64,000 nucleotides of DNA from Gammaproteobacteria bacterium (GCA_015491735.1 WFVH01000023.1:21297-85296), one strand, 5' to 3'. Positions 30,245 through 39,046 are shown, counted from the first letter of the stretch. Numbers and translations: made by a program. The notes: a model not told the origin generated them from the sequence alone.

Positions 30245-31297
30245 CTATAACACGGCAATCTCCCGGTTACTGAGGCGATGGTAGTAGCGGCGCATCTGTG
30301 CCACTTTCTTCTCCAGAGCATGGGTTATCAGCCGGCTGAAATGTACTCCGCTAAAGCGTTCGGCACTGTATAACCCCCCGGGACTGAAGACATTTATCTC
30401 CATCAGTTTGTTACCCACGATATCCAGCCCCGCCAGAAACATTCCATCCCGTATCAATTTAGGGCGCACGGCCTCCGCCAGTTGCAGTATGGCCTCGTCC
30501 ACCGAAGCCGGATGGGAAACCGCCCCGGCAGTCATGTTGTTGCGCATATCACCATCACCCGGTCGACGAGCGCGACGAAACAGAGCGTATTTCCCCTGAT
30601 ACTGCAGTGGTTCACCGTTCATCAAAAAAAGCCGCGTATCACCCTTTGCCGCCTCGGGAAGATACTCCTGCGCCACCACATAGTCTTCGGCGGATATCGC
30701 TTCGATCATCTGGTTGATATTGGCCTGTTCATCTGGGCGAACCAGAAACACATTGTGTCCACCGGAACCGGATAGCGGTTTGAGAACCGCGTAACCGCCA
30801 AGGTTTTTGATAAACAGCTTAATCTCCTGGCTATCCCGGGTAATCAAGGTACGGGGCCGGACCTGCTCCGGAAAATACTGCAGGTACATCTTGTTCATCG
30901 CCTGCGCCAGACCATCGGGGTCGTTGAGCACAATCACCCCGTGGCGCATCGCCAATCGGGAAAAATTGACCCCGGCCAGCCGGGCCCACGGGCGCTTGAT
31001 GACATCCTCTGCCGGATCATTTCGCAACAGCAGAACATCCAGCTCTTCCAGCGCAATCCCTCTGATCCGGGCGTCAGGCCCGCGCAGCCGGTTAAGATAG
31101 GCACTGGTGCTTCGGTATCGCCGCAGCGGAACAGAGTACGCCCGCGCATGGGCGTTTTCATCAGGACCACAGGCGAAATCGGCCACGCCCATGTACCATA
31201 CTTCGTGGCCCAGATTGGTGGCAGCCATGGCCAGATGGGTGGTGGTGTAGTCATCCATCTCCGTGTTGATGCTGTTTACCACAATCCCGAGTTTCAC
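30245..31297 (-). CDS. ATP-grasp ligase related to glutathione synthetase/RimK
   Basis: 350 residues from a GTG at 31297 that abuts the stop of the preceding gene, with GAGGGGG as ribosome site. The N-terminal Rossmann-like domain (MKLGIVVNSINTEMDDYTTT) is followed by an ATP-grasp domain: VLKPLSGSGGHNVFLV (ATP lysine and glycine loop), YLPEAAKGDTRLF and LMEINVFSPGG (metal-binding Glu/Asn). The last motif is close to GshB. These enzymes make an amide bond from a carboxylate and an amine through an acyl phosphate. The gene is the last of a tight four-gene cluster, so a substrate made or cleaved by its neighbours is likelier than glutathione. Confidence 0.85.
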   Translation of the reverse strand: MKLGIVVNSINTEMDDYTTTHLAMAATNLGHEVWYMGVADFACGPDENAHARAYSVPLRRYRSTSAYLNRLRGPDARIRGIALEELDVLLLRNDPAEDVIKRPWARLAGVNFSRLAMRHGVIVLNDPDGLAQAMNKMYLQYFPEQVRPRTLITRDSQEIKLFIKNLGGYAVLKPLSGSGGHNVFLVRPDEQANINQMIEAISAEDYVVAQEYLPEAAKGDTRLFLMNGEPLQYQGKYALFRRARRPGDGDMRNNMTAGAVSHPASVDEAILQLAEAVRPKLIRDGMFLAGLDIVGNKLMEINVFSPGGLYSAERFSGVHFSRLITHALEKKVAQMRRYYHRLSNREIAVL

Positions 31298-33178
31298 CTA
31301 TACCCCCTCCTCGAGCAGCGTCAGCAGCGAAGGTTGCCGACGCAACCGGGCCAGCCTCTCTTTTGCTTCTTCCTTCTGCAGATAATGGGGACGCAACGGC
31401 GCAGGCTCAAGAACGCGGCGCCACCGCAACTCTTCGATGAGCGGCAGATGCTCCAGAGCAATCTTGCCAAGTAACAGCGGCTCAAGCTCTCCGCCCTCCC
31501 CCAGGTGGTCCAGCAGCTCCACCAGGCCGCGAAGATAGACCGCATCCTTGGTAAAGCCACCACCACGGAAGACCCGCATGGCGATAAGGAAAGCGCTGTA
31601 TTCCGAAAAGCCCCCATTTGCGTTCAGTTCACGAAACGTTTCAACAAAATCCGCGCCGTCACTCAGACAATGCACGGCAATGACCCGGCCCGCCAGCAGG
31701 CGCATACGATGGCCGTCCAACCCTCCCGCCAGATACTCCGAGAGCACCGCAAGCCCCTCCTGCAACGCTTCATAACCCGCCAGTCCCGCTTGCAGTTGCC
31801 GAAAAGGCTGATAACCACCGTTGTGCCAGGTCACAACGTGGGTGCCAACCTCATGAGCCAACGCGGCAGCAACCCTGCCTGCGGGTACGCGAACATCCGC
31901 ACCAATCAGCAGATCCCCTCTGGAAACCATCAAGCCGGAGATATCCTGACGCACCTCCAGACGAGCGGAAAAATCCGCATACTGTCGCCGGTACTGTTCA
32001 ATTTCCCGGCGGGCGCGGGCAGCAAAAGCCGCTGCGTCCAGTACGGGCGCTTCCGGATCCGCATGAATGGGCGGCAGCTGTTCCAGTAGCTGCCTTGCCT
32101 GTTGCAGCAGCGGCTCATCCACCTCACCGTAAATCTGCTGACTGCCATGGAAAAAACGCCGCGTACCCCGATCAGCAATCAAGGTAATCTGTCGATCAAG
32201 CTCCTCCCGTTTGGCAGAGAAAATGACCGCGAGCGTCGGATCTTCAATCCGCTCCAGCGGAATCCCGTACAAACGCCGTTTCAATTGCGCCGGCTGCAGC
32301 GGACGGGGCCGGTAGTGAAACTCTGGCGGCCGCGCGAAGCGGGCCTCCTTGAACGCTTTCCAGGCAGCAGCCACATTGACTGGTGTAACGTGCAACAGAA
32401 TATCAAAACCACGACTGATCGCTGCCAGAGCGACATCTGATTCCTGCACTACCGGCGTCATGGCGTGACGCCCCAACTCATGATAATGAGTCGGCCGGTG
32501 GCGAGTGTAGCTGTGCGAAAAGGTGTAGAAGGTTTTCTTCAGTACCCGCCCCAGGTCTTGACGGAACTGTTCCAGTACGAAGGGAAACAGCACACCCGTG
32601 CCGGCATCCCGATACAGTGGCGGTACGCCAAGGCCGAGCAGCAGACACTCCACTTTACCGTTTGCAGGACAGGGCAAAGGCGGTAGTCCCGGTGGTGCGG
32701 GCCGCTCCTGGTAATCCACCGTTACCTGTAACGCGGTTTCATCTACCTGCACGCCGAGCAGGCTGTTCTCCAGCGTTTCCAGCAACGCCGACGGCGTATT
32801 GCTGGCCGGGGCGACAACATGAAACACGGGCTGCTCCATCGGCCGGCTCTCCTCCGTCCAGATCTCCAGCAGCATAAATGCGCCAAACGCGGCCCCCTGG
32901 ATTTGCACAATCTCCTGAACGAGTCCCGCAACCCAGCGGTACCGTTCCGGTTCACCTGCAGCAAGCAGATAAGAGGCCTCACCCAGCAGCAACGATTTGG
33001 TTCCGGGATCAGCCCGCTGTGCAGGCCGCCGATAGACACAAAGAAAAGGGAGACGGCGGTCAATGTGCAGCCGTCCCCACCCTGGCAGCCTGCGCCTGAC
33101 CCAGCTATTTTCCCGCAAGGGCTTGCTGACAGAGGCGATAAAAGTCCCGTCTGCCACCGCGTCCTGCTGCCTGTTCAC
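31298..33178 (-). CDS. QEGLA-motif (DUF1704) putative metallocarboxypeptidase
   Basis: 626 residues from a GTG that overlaps the previous gene's stop by 4 bp. The C-terminal part carries the metal-binding HEVGTH (about residues 442-447) and QEGLA (about 473-477), the signature of the bacterial family often labelled flavohemoglobin expression-modulating QEGLA protein. It belongs to DUF1704, whose eukaryotic members (MATCAP) are metallocarboxypeptidases that detyrosinate tubulin. The N-terminal ~300 residues resemble no domain I know. No signal peptide or membrane segment is seen, so it is probably cytoplasmic. Confidence 0.85.
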   Translation of the reverse strand: MNRQQDAVADGTFIASVSKPLRENSWVRRRLPGWGRLHIDRRLPFLCVYRRPAQRADPGTKSLLLGEASYLLAAGEPERYRWVAGLVQEIVQIQGAAFGAFMLLEIWTEESRPMEQPVFHVVAPASNTPSALLETLENSLLGVQVDETALQVTVDYQERPAPPGLPPLPCPANGKVECLLLGLGVPPLYRDAGTGVLFPFVLEQFRQDLGRVLKKTFYTFSHSYTRHRPTHYHELGRHAMTPVVQESDVALAAISRGFDILLHVTPVNVAAAWKAFKEARFARPPEFHYRPRPLQPAQLKRRLYGIPLERIEDPTLAVIFSAKREELDRQITLIADRGTRRFFHGSQQIYGEVDEPLLQQARQLLEQLPPIHADPEAPVLDAAAFAARARREIEQYRRQYADFSARLEVRQDISGLMVSRGDLLIGADVRVPAGRVAAALAHEVGTHVVTWHNGGYQPFRQLQAGLAGYEALQEGLAVLSEYLAGGLDGHRMRLLAGRVIAVHCLSDGADFVETFRELNANGGFSEYSAFLIAMRVFRGGGFTKDAVYLRGLVELLDHLGEGGELEPLLLGKIALEHLPLIEELRWRRVLEPAPLRPHYLQKEEAKERLARLRRQPSLLTLLEEGV

Positions 33179-34008
33179 AGTCTGTTCAGCTCCTCAATCA
33201 CCCCCGGAACGGTAGAGGCTATTGCATCCTGAACCGCCTTGACCAGAACCGGATCAGCCTTGCCGGTCCATTCATCCATGTAAAACTTTTTCACCTCAAT
33301 GGCCAGGGCGCAACCCGTCTCCGGAAAATGGCTGTGTACCCAGCCGGGAAAGTAGCGCCCCTTGAAAACCACATTTTCACCAACGCTGAGATGACGGTCC
33401 GGGAAATCATACTCCTGTATATCACGCAGGAACCGCTCCACTACAGGCGCCCAACGCTTGCGATCCATGGTGCCTGTCCCGAGATTGATATCAGGGTGAG
33501 TCGCGGGATCGGCAGGGAGGGCATCAGGCCCCTGCCGCCGGTGGTTATAAGCGTGCAGGTCATACACCACAAAATGACCGTAGCGCCGCACCATTCCTGT
33601 CAGAAATTTTTCCAGCTCCTGGTAGAACGCGTTATATTCAGCCAGCGAACGTTCAATCATTGCGTTAGTGGGTGTGTTTTTCCATACCTTCAGGTTCCAG
33701 GCATCCTCCGGCCGCAGATAGACCGCTTCATGTTTTGCCCGGTTCAGATCAACCTCAAAACGCGAGCGTGCAGGAATTATCCAGTTAGGCGCAACCGTAG
33801 TCCACTGATCAGTATAGGGATCCTCCTCCCGCAGGCGGGCCGCCTCATCCAACGCCGTCAGCTCGAGCAGCTCAGGCCGTAACAGGTGCCCGGAATGGAG
33901 AGCCGTGGCAAAAAGAACCCCTTCCCCCTTATGTTCATACCACAAGGGAATCTGATCGGAACCCTCGACTACCTCAACATCGCGGATGCGCCCGCTATCA
34001 TCATTCAT
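33175..34008 (-). CDS. N-formylglutamate amidohydrolase-like protein
   Basis: 277 residues of the N-formylglutamate amidohydrolase (HutG/FGase) fold, a zinc hydrolase. Segments include LFATALHSGHLLRPEL, VVYDLHAYNHRRQG (the DxH-type metal motif) and VGENVVFKGRYFPG. HutG removes the formyl group in histidine breakdown, but no hut gene is nearby. The tight link to a peptidase and an ATP-grasp ligase suggests a different amide substrate. It overlaps the QEGLA gene by 4 bp. Confidence 0.85.
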   Translation of the reverse strand: MNDDSGRIRDVEVVEGSDQIPLWYEHKGEGVLFATALHSGHLLRPELLELTALDEAARLREEDPYTDQWTTVAPNWIIPARSRFEVDLNRAKHEAVYLRPEDAWNLKVWKNTPTNAMIERSLAEYNAFYQELEKFLTGMVRRYGHFVVYDLHAYNHRRQGPDALPADPATHPDINLGTGTMDRKRWAPVVERFLRDIQEYDFPDRHLSVGENVVFKGRYFPGWVHSHFPETGCALAIEVKKFYMDEWTGKADPVLVKAVQDAIASTVPGVIEELNRL

Positions 34009-34046
34009 TACGATAACCAGATGGCCAGGAAAAGCAGCGCCGCAAG

Positions 34047-34292
34047 TCAGACGTTATCCGGATCGCACTCACCCTGCCGTATCCAGATACCATAATCACA
34101 ACGCAACAACGATTCCCCGCTGCACAGGTAGCTTCCGTTGGGGTAACTGATATTGTTGAAGTAACAGTACGGATCTCCGGGGACCTCCTGCTTGAGCACT
34201 TCAAATTCATCGCTCTCCTCATCCGCGATGGGAGAGTTTTTCAACTCCGGATCCGGGGCGCCAACCTGGCGCACATGTGCTCGTCTATCCAT
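34047..34292 (-). CDS. Small Cys-rich protein, DUF1496-like
   Basis: 81 residues from ATG 34292 with a strong AGGGGG ribosome site. It has an acidic, hydrophilic first half (PIADEESDEFEVLKQE) and a compact second half with four cysteines at 43, 57, 65 and 76, in the pattern CYFNNISYPNGSYLCS...LLRCDYGIW...GEC. This resembles the small DUF1496 domain. There is no signal peptide. It is the first gene of the cluster, 38 bp before the amidohydrolase. A structural or substrate role (acceptor for the ATP-grasp ligase, or a peptide precursor) is possible but unproven. Confidence 0.7.
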   Translation of the reverse strand: MDRRAHVRQVGAPDPELKNSPIADEESDEFEVLKQEVPGDPYCYFNNISYPNGSYLCSGESLLRCDYGIWIRQGECDPDNV

Positions 34293-34380
34293 ATCTCCCC
34301 CTTTCACCCAAGGGCAATAGCCGGCGGCAAGCCTCTATAATCAAAGATAGCAAATGCACAAACATTTGCAGAAACTCAGG

Positions 34381-34532
34381 GTAACTATTCAGCTCACCCC
34401 TGAAATCCGCCATTTCTGCGTTGAAAAATGGTCATTTACACGCGTAAACTCCCATTTTTCGCCTTGAACTGACGAATTTCAGGGGCGATCTGAACAGTTA
34501 CCGGACTGTTTCATACTATGCTGAATAGTTAC
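34381..34532 (+). mobile_element. GTAA-ended MITE, copy D (152 bp)
   Basis: Nearly identical to copy B, same orientation, with 13-bp terminal inverted repeats GTAACTATTCAGC / GCTGAATAGTTAC. The exact 8-bp duplication AACTCAGG lies at 34373-34380 and 34533-34540. An inner second copy of the right tip (CTGAACAGTTAC, 34490-34501) lies 31 bp inside the true end. It sits upstream of the Cys-rich protein cluster and of rnd, which diverge. Confidence 0.94.
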
Positions 34533-34540
34533 AACTCAGG

Positions 34541-34875
34541 AAGAAAAACCGGAACCGCTCCCCGGACAGCAGCCTGATTATCAATCTGACAACGACTTAT
34601 CCATCATCCGGATTCCAAAAGCGAGGCTACGGGGGCATTGCAAAAAAAATGTGAAAGCCACCCCATTTTTCAATGAAACAGCCGTTTCAAGCAGGAATTC
34701 ACCATTTTATCATCTTGCTCTCTGATGTATCCTGCTCAAGGTGCGGTCAACTCGGCAACACAGCAGGCATGTATTTTGTTGGTGCTCCTGGCGCCCTCGC
34801 TCAAACCCACCGGAGCCCGTGGCATCTATTCACTCCGGTGACGATCTACCGGATCAACGATAACGGGAACGTACT
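34541..34875. other. Non-coding gap upstream of rnd
   Basis: About 335 bp without a credible gene. It holds an A-run (34642-34650) and the rnd promoter region, but no clear -35/-10 pair or hairpin stood out. A short plus-strand reading frame at 34673-34921 overlaps the rnd start in another frame and shows no family features. Confidence 0.5.
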
Positions 34876-36057
34876 GTGCAGGAACTCTATATCGATAGTA
34901 CCGGACAACTGGATGAGTTGATACCCCGGATACGCGCCAGCTCCTGGCTTGCATTGGATACAGAGTTTATTCGGGAAAGAACATATTACCCCCGCCTGTG
35001 TCTCCTTCAGCTGGCCAATGACAAGCTCGTTGCGTGTATCGACCCCCTTGCCCTGCCAAATCTCGAAAAACTGCTCGATGTCATCTACGATCCAGATATC
35101 ACCAAGGTATTCCATGCCGGTCGTCAGGATCTGGAGATTTTCTACCACCTCAGAGAAGAGCTTCCAGGCCCCTTGTTTGATACGCAGATCGCGGCCGCGC
35201 TGCTGGGGTATGGCGACCAGGTTGGATATGGCGCTCTGGTGAAAGAGATGCTGGATGTCGAGCTGGCCAAGACTCACAGCCGCACCAACTGGTCACAACG
35301 CCCCCTGGAACCGGAACAGCTTCACTATGCCGCCGACGATGTACGCTATCTCCGGGATATTTATCTACGTCAGTTGCAAACGCTGGAGAGCATGGGGCGG
35401 CTGGAGTGGCTGGCGGCTGACTTCGCTGTTCTTGCTGATCCCGGTACCTATCGTAACGACGCCAACGACGCCTGGAAACGCATTCGCGGACACCAGCATC
35501 TCAAAGGCGCCCAGTTGGCAACGTTACAAACCATTGCCGCCTGGCGCGAAAAACTGGCGCGCCAACTCGACAAGCCCCGTAAATGGTTACTGCGCGACGA
35601 ACTCCTGCTGGAGCTGGCCCGCCGGCAACCCCGCGATCATCAGGCACTGACAAAGATCCGCGGTCTGGAGGCTGGCATTCAACGCCGCTATGGAGATGAA
35701 ATCATTGCCCTGATACGCAAGGCGAAAGAGCTGCCGGCCGAACAATGGCCACGGACAGAAAAACGAAGCAAATTGACTCCGGAACAGGTGATCATCACCA
35801 ATATAATGATGGAGCTGGTGCGGCTTATCGCGAAAAACAACAAAATCAGTCCGTCCTGCCTGGTCACCCGCAAGGAGTTGGAGAAAATCGTCAATGGGAA
35901 AAGTGATTCTCCGCTTATGCGGGGCTGGCGGGCTGAACTGTGCGGGAACCTACTCCGCGCCTTTCTCGATGGGCAACTCCAACTGAAAATCGAACAAGGA
36001 CAACTGAAATATCTTTTCAGCCAGGAGCTGCCCGCGTCACAGCCCGGGAAAGCATAA
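34876..36057 (+). CDS. rnd: Ribonuclease D
   Basis: 393 residues starting at GTG 34876. It is a 3'-5' exoribonuclease for tRNA 3' maturation. The DEDD exonuclease domain is intact: LALDTEFIRERTYYP (Exo I), VFHAGRQDLEIF (Exo II) and YAADDVRYLRDIY (Exo III). It is followed by one HRDC domain (about 215-290) and a second HRDC-like region near the end. It starts the rnd-DUF5658-nnr-tsaE run. Confidence 0.95.
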   Translation: MQELYIDSTGQLDELIPRIRASSWLALDTEFIRERTYYPRLCLLQLANDKLVACIDPLALPNLEKLLDVIYDPDITKVFHAGRQDLEIFYHLREELPGPLFDTQIAAALLGYGDQVGYGALVKEMLDVELAKTHSRTNWSQRPLEPEQLHYAADDVRYLRDIYLRQLQTLESMGRLEWLAADFAVLADPGTYRNDANDAWKRIRGHQHLKGAQLATLQTIAAWREKLARQLDKPRKWLLRDELLLELARRQPRDHQALTKIRGLEAGIQRRYGDEIIALIRKAKELPAEQWPRTEKRSKLTPEQVIITNIMMELVRLIAKNNKISPSCLVTRKELEKIVNGKSDSPLMRGWRAELCGNLLRAFLDGQLQLKIEQGQLKYLFSQELPASQPGKA

Positions 36058-36060
36058 GCC

Positions 36061-36507
36061 ATGAGTTATACAGAACAGCGCCGCCAACCGGACCGCCGCC
36101 AGCAGTTCCACCCCTTCAGCATACACGCCTTGAATGGCAGACGAACCCGGCAGCGGCGAAAGCGGGACAACCTGTCCAAAATCCATGAAACAGACATTTA
36201 TCCGGAAAGGTTGTTTTTCGTTACCGTTATCATTCTTTTTCTTTGCGCCCTGGATGCTCACAACACCTTGATAATACTGAGCCTCGGCGGCACTGAAATC
36301 AATCCGCTGATGGATTATCTTATCCAGACGGATCTCCACCTGTTTATTGCGGGGAAATTTGCGCTAACCGGCCTGGGTATTCTGCTTTTCGTCGGTTATC
36401 ACCATGTGCTTTTGTGGAAATGGGTCAGGGTTCGTTATATTCTTTATGCATTGCTGGTTATTTACCTATTGTTGATCGGGTATCAGTGGATACTACTGGC
36501 AAAATGA
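36061..36507 (+). CDS. DUF5658-like small membrane protein
   Basis: 148 residues. A basic, hydrophilic N-terminus rich in Arg and Gln (RRQPDRRQQFHP, RRTRQRRKRD) is followed by three membrane segments (about 50-72, 92-115, 120-145). The pattern LCALDAHNTLIILSLGGTEINPLM is that of DUF5658 inner-membrane proteins of unknown function. It is 3 bp after rnd and overlaps nnr by 4 bp, so it is in the operon. Confidence 0.7.
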   Translation: MSYTEQRRQPDRRQQFHPFSIHALNGRRTRQRRKRDNLSKIHETDIYPERLFFVTVIILFLCALDAHNTLIILSLGGTEINPLMDYLIQTDLHLFIAGKFALTGLGILLFVGYHHVLLWKWVRVRYILYALLVIYLLLIGYQWILLAK

Positions 36508-37967
36508 CGATCTCCTGCAACCTTTACCGGGCGGAACAGGTGCGAGAGCTGGATCGCATGGCGATAGCACAGTTTGACATCCCCGGATTTGAACTGATGA
36601 AACGAGCCGGCTGCGCGGCGTTTGAGCAACTGCGCGCACGCTGGCCGGAAAGCCAGCAAATCGCCGTACTGTGCGGCGCGGGCAACAATGGCGGTGACGG
36701 GTTTATACTTGCCCACCGCGCCCAGGAGGCCGGCATGAGCGTCACCGTATACCAGGTAGGCGATACCGGAAAAGCGACAGCAGACGCAATGCTGGCAAAA
36801 CGGCAGGCTGAACAACTTGGCGTCGTTGCAGAAACCTGGCGCCAGCAAGCTCTGGATTCATTCGACGTAATAGTGGATGCGATGTTGGGTACGGGACTGA
36901 AAGGAACGGTGACCGAACCGTGGGCCGGAGCCATCGAGGCAATAAACAGCAGTGGAGTGCCTGTTCTGGCAATGGATATCCCGACCGGACTGGCAGCCGA
37001 TACCGGTTCGCTGCTGGGTGCAGCGGTAAAAGCGCACATGACCGTCTCGTTTATCGCGCTCAAACAGGGTTTATATACTGCTGAAGGCCCCGAGTTTTGT
37101 GGCGACATCCGGCTGGAACGGCTGAATGTTCCGGAGCAAATCTACCAGGCTGTCCCTCCCGCCGCCACGTTGCTGAAGCATGTTCGGCGGCTTCCGCCGC
37201 GACGCCGTACGGCCCATAAAGGGGAGTTTGGCCATGTCGTGATAATCGGGGGCGACTATGGCATGAGCGGCGCTGCAAGGCTGGCGGGGGAAGCCGCACT
37301 GCGCACGGGCGCCGGATTGGTAAGCATAGCCACCCGCCGCTCTCACGCTGCCTTGCTCAATCTGTCACGGCCCGAATTGATGTGCCATGGCGTAGAACAA
37401 GCCGACGAACTCCAACCCCTGTTGAAACGGGCTACCGTGGTTGTCGCCGGGCCGGGGATGGGCCAGCGGCGCTGGGGACAATCCCTGCTAAAAGCGGCGC
37501 TTGGCGCCGGACTGCCGCTGGTGGTGGATGCCGATGCCCTCAACCTTCTGGCCAAAACCCCCCACATACGTAACGACTGGATCCTCACCCCACATCCCGG
37601 TGAAGCAGCCCGCCTGTTGCGCTCGACACCAGCAGAGGTTCAGGCGGATCGATTCGCAGCAGTAAAAACGCTGCGAAACCGGTATGGGGGCGTCTGCGTA
37701 TTGAAAGGCGCCGGAACGGTGGTTCTCGCCCCGAACAGCAACCCGGAGATCTGCGCAGCTGGAAACCCTGGTATGGCCAGTGGTGGTATGGGAGACGTTT
37801 TGAGCGGCATCATTGGCTCCCTGCTGGCTCAGCATCGCTCTCCGGCGGAAGCGGCATCTCAAGGGGTGCTGATTCATGCCCTGGCGGCAGATCGGGCCGC
37901 TATCGCCGGAGAAAGGGGGCTGTTGGCAAGTGACTTAATGCCTCAGCTGCGTAAACTGATAAACTAA
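36504..37967 (+). CDS. nnr: Bifunctional NAD(P)H-hydrate epimerase/dehydratase
   Basis: 487 residues from ATG 36504 (ATGA overlap with the preceding stop). The N-terminal YjeF_N epimerase domain (about 1-210, LCGAGNNGGDGFILA) is fused to the C-terminal ADP/ATP-dependent dehydratase of the ribokinase-like fold (about 225-487; VVAGPGMGQ, GNPGMASGGMGDVLSG). It repairs hydrated NADH and NADPH. It is followed by tsaE with a TAATG overlap, the usual gammaproteobacterial arrangement. Confidence 0.95.
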   Translation: MTISCNLYRAEQVRELDRMAIAQFDIPGFELMKRAGCAAFEQLRARWPESQQIAVLCGAGNNGGDGFILAHRAQEAGMSVTVYQVGDTGKATADAMLAKRQAEQLGVVAETWRQQALDSFDVIVDAMLGTGLKGTVTEPWAGAIEAINSSGVPVLAMDIPTGLAADTGSLLGAAVKAHMTVSFIALKQGLYTAEGPEFCGDIRLERLNVPEQIYQAVPPAATLLKHVRRLPPRRRTAHKGEFGHVVIIGGDYGMSGAARLAGEAALRTGAGLVSIATRRSHAALLNLSRPELMCHGVEQADELQPLLKRATVVVAGPGMGQRRWGQSLLKAALGAGLPLVVDADALNLLAKTPHIRNDWILTPHPGEAARLLRSTPAEVQADRFAAVKTLRNRYGGVCVLKGAGTVVLAPNSNPEICAAGNPGMASGGMGDVLSGIIGSLLAQHRSPAEAASQGVLIHALAADRAAIAGERGLLASDLMPQLRKLIN

Positions 37968-38425
37968 TGGTCACAGAGATCTTCGTTGAAAACGAAGAGG
38001 CGATGCTAACCTTCGGCAAACAGTTGGCTGCCGAACTTCAACAAGGCGCCATCGTTTTTCTGTTGGGAGAACTCGGGGCGGGAAAGACGACGCTCGTACG
38101 CGGTTTTTTGCGCGCCCGAGGGTATAAGGGCACAGTAAAAAGCCCAACCTTTACCTTGATGGAACCCTATGAGCTGGATGGACAAAAAATATACCACTTC
38201 GATTTGTACCGGCTATCCCATCCTGATGAGCTTGAATACATGGGGATACGTGACTATTTCGATAACCAGGCCATCTGCTTCATAGAGTGGCCGGAGCATG
38301 GCGCTGGCCTCTTGCCGGATCCCGTCCTGAAAATCCATATCCTGCACCAGGATTGCAGTCGCCTGTTACGGTTGGAAACGTCTGAATCCGGATTGAGAAG
38401 CCTGATAAACAAGACCACTGTTTAG
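37967..38425 (+). CDS. tsaE: TsaE, tRNA t6A threonylcarbamoylation ATPase
   Basis: 152 residues with the P-loop GELGAGKTTLVRG (about 35-47) and the KSPTFTLMEPY segment. TsaE drives the TsaBD complex that makes the t6A37 modification. It is coupled to nnr by a one-base overlap. The genes that often follow (amiC, mutL, miaA) are not here; a long non-coding gap with a structured element takes their place. Confidence 0.94.
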   Translation: MVTEIFVENEEAMLTFGKQLAAELQQGAIVFLLGELGAGKTTLVRGFLRARGYKGTVKSPTFTLMEPYELDGQKIYHFDLYRLSHPDELEYMGIRDYFDNQAICFIEWPEHGAGLLPDPVLKIHILHQDCSRLLRLETSESGLRSLINKTTV

Positions 38426-38531
38426 CCCGGTAACAACCGATCCTCCACTGTGTGGAAAAACACCCCAGGCACCGGCAAAATACCACCGCCGCTTACTTCC
38501 ACAGCACCAGCATTTTGTATCAACACCTGGC

Positions 38532-38863
38532 ACTCTTTCAAGGTAATAAATCAGGATTCAGTTGGTCTGTCAGCATTCAGGACAAGACGCTCCTCGCGGC
38601 GAATGGCCGTCGCCCTTTGCGAGAGGAGTACCAACCCACCGGAGTGGATTGGGAGCGCGAAGCGACCCCGAAGGGGTGGAATACAGGGATGTATTCCATC
38701 AACGCCGCCGTGGACGCTGACAGGCCAACCCTTCGAGCGTCCCTGTGGTGTTCCGCTGCGGCGTTGCAGCGCTTGAAAAGGGAACAACCCTTGCCTGCGC
38801 ACTGCGCCTTGCCGTGAAACACCACAGGGACGCTGAGTCCTGATTTATTACCTTGAAAGAGTA
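38532..38863. repeat. 332-bp structured palindromic element between tsaE and minC
   Basis: An outer stem pairs 38532-38561 with 38834-38863 (29 of 30). Inside, 38562-38574 pairs with 38716-38728 (12 of 13) around small hairpins at 38590/38628, 38631/38652, 38665/38677 and 38677/38698 (a perfect 9-bp stem with GGGA loop). A second branch pairs 38736-38750 with 38821-38835 (15 of 15) around hairpins at 38754/38771, 38778/38792 and 38797/38807. No coding frame has family features, and no target duplication is seen. It is either a MITE-like element or a gene for a folded RNA. The whole gap 38426-39022 is otherwise empty, apart from a weak TTAGCCCGGTAAC at 38424. Confidence 0.8.
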
Positions 38864-39046
38864 CTAGCAACTCAAAACAGGGAGGCTCCAGATCTGTACG
38901 GCAACCTGACTGCCATTGATATAGATAATCGTATAGAATACATTACGAAAATCGCTCGATAGAAGCCGGTTGTACTGGCGGGCGCTGGCGGCGCGAACAG
39001 CTACCTCGAGAATCGGTAGAAGTTGCAGACGGCAATCGCTAATACA

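Noticed and set aside
34673..34921. Plus-strand reading frame overlapping the rnd start
   Set aside because: It overlaps rnd in another frame and has no recognisable features; rnd has full family support.
38450..38817. Plus-strand reading frames of 108 and 121 codons in the tsaE-minC gap
   Set aside because: They lie on the structured palindromic element and read as low-complexity translation of its stems.
38532..38863. Retron msr-msd
   Set aside because: Inverted repeats are suggestive, but no reverse transcriptase lies within the window and the outer stem is much longer than a retron a1/a2 pair.
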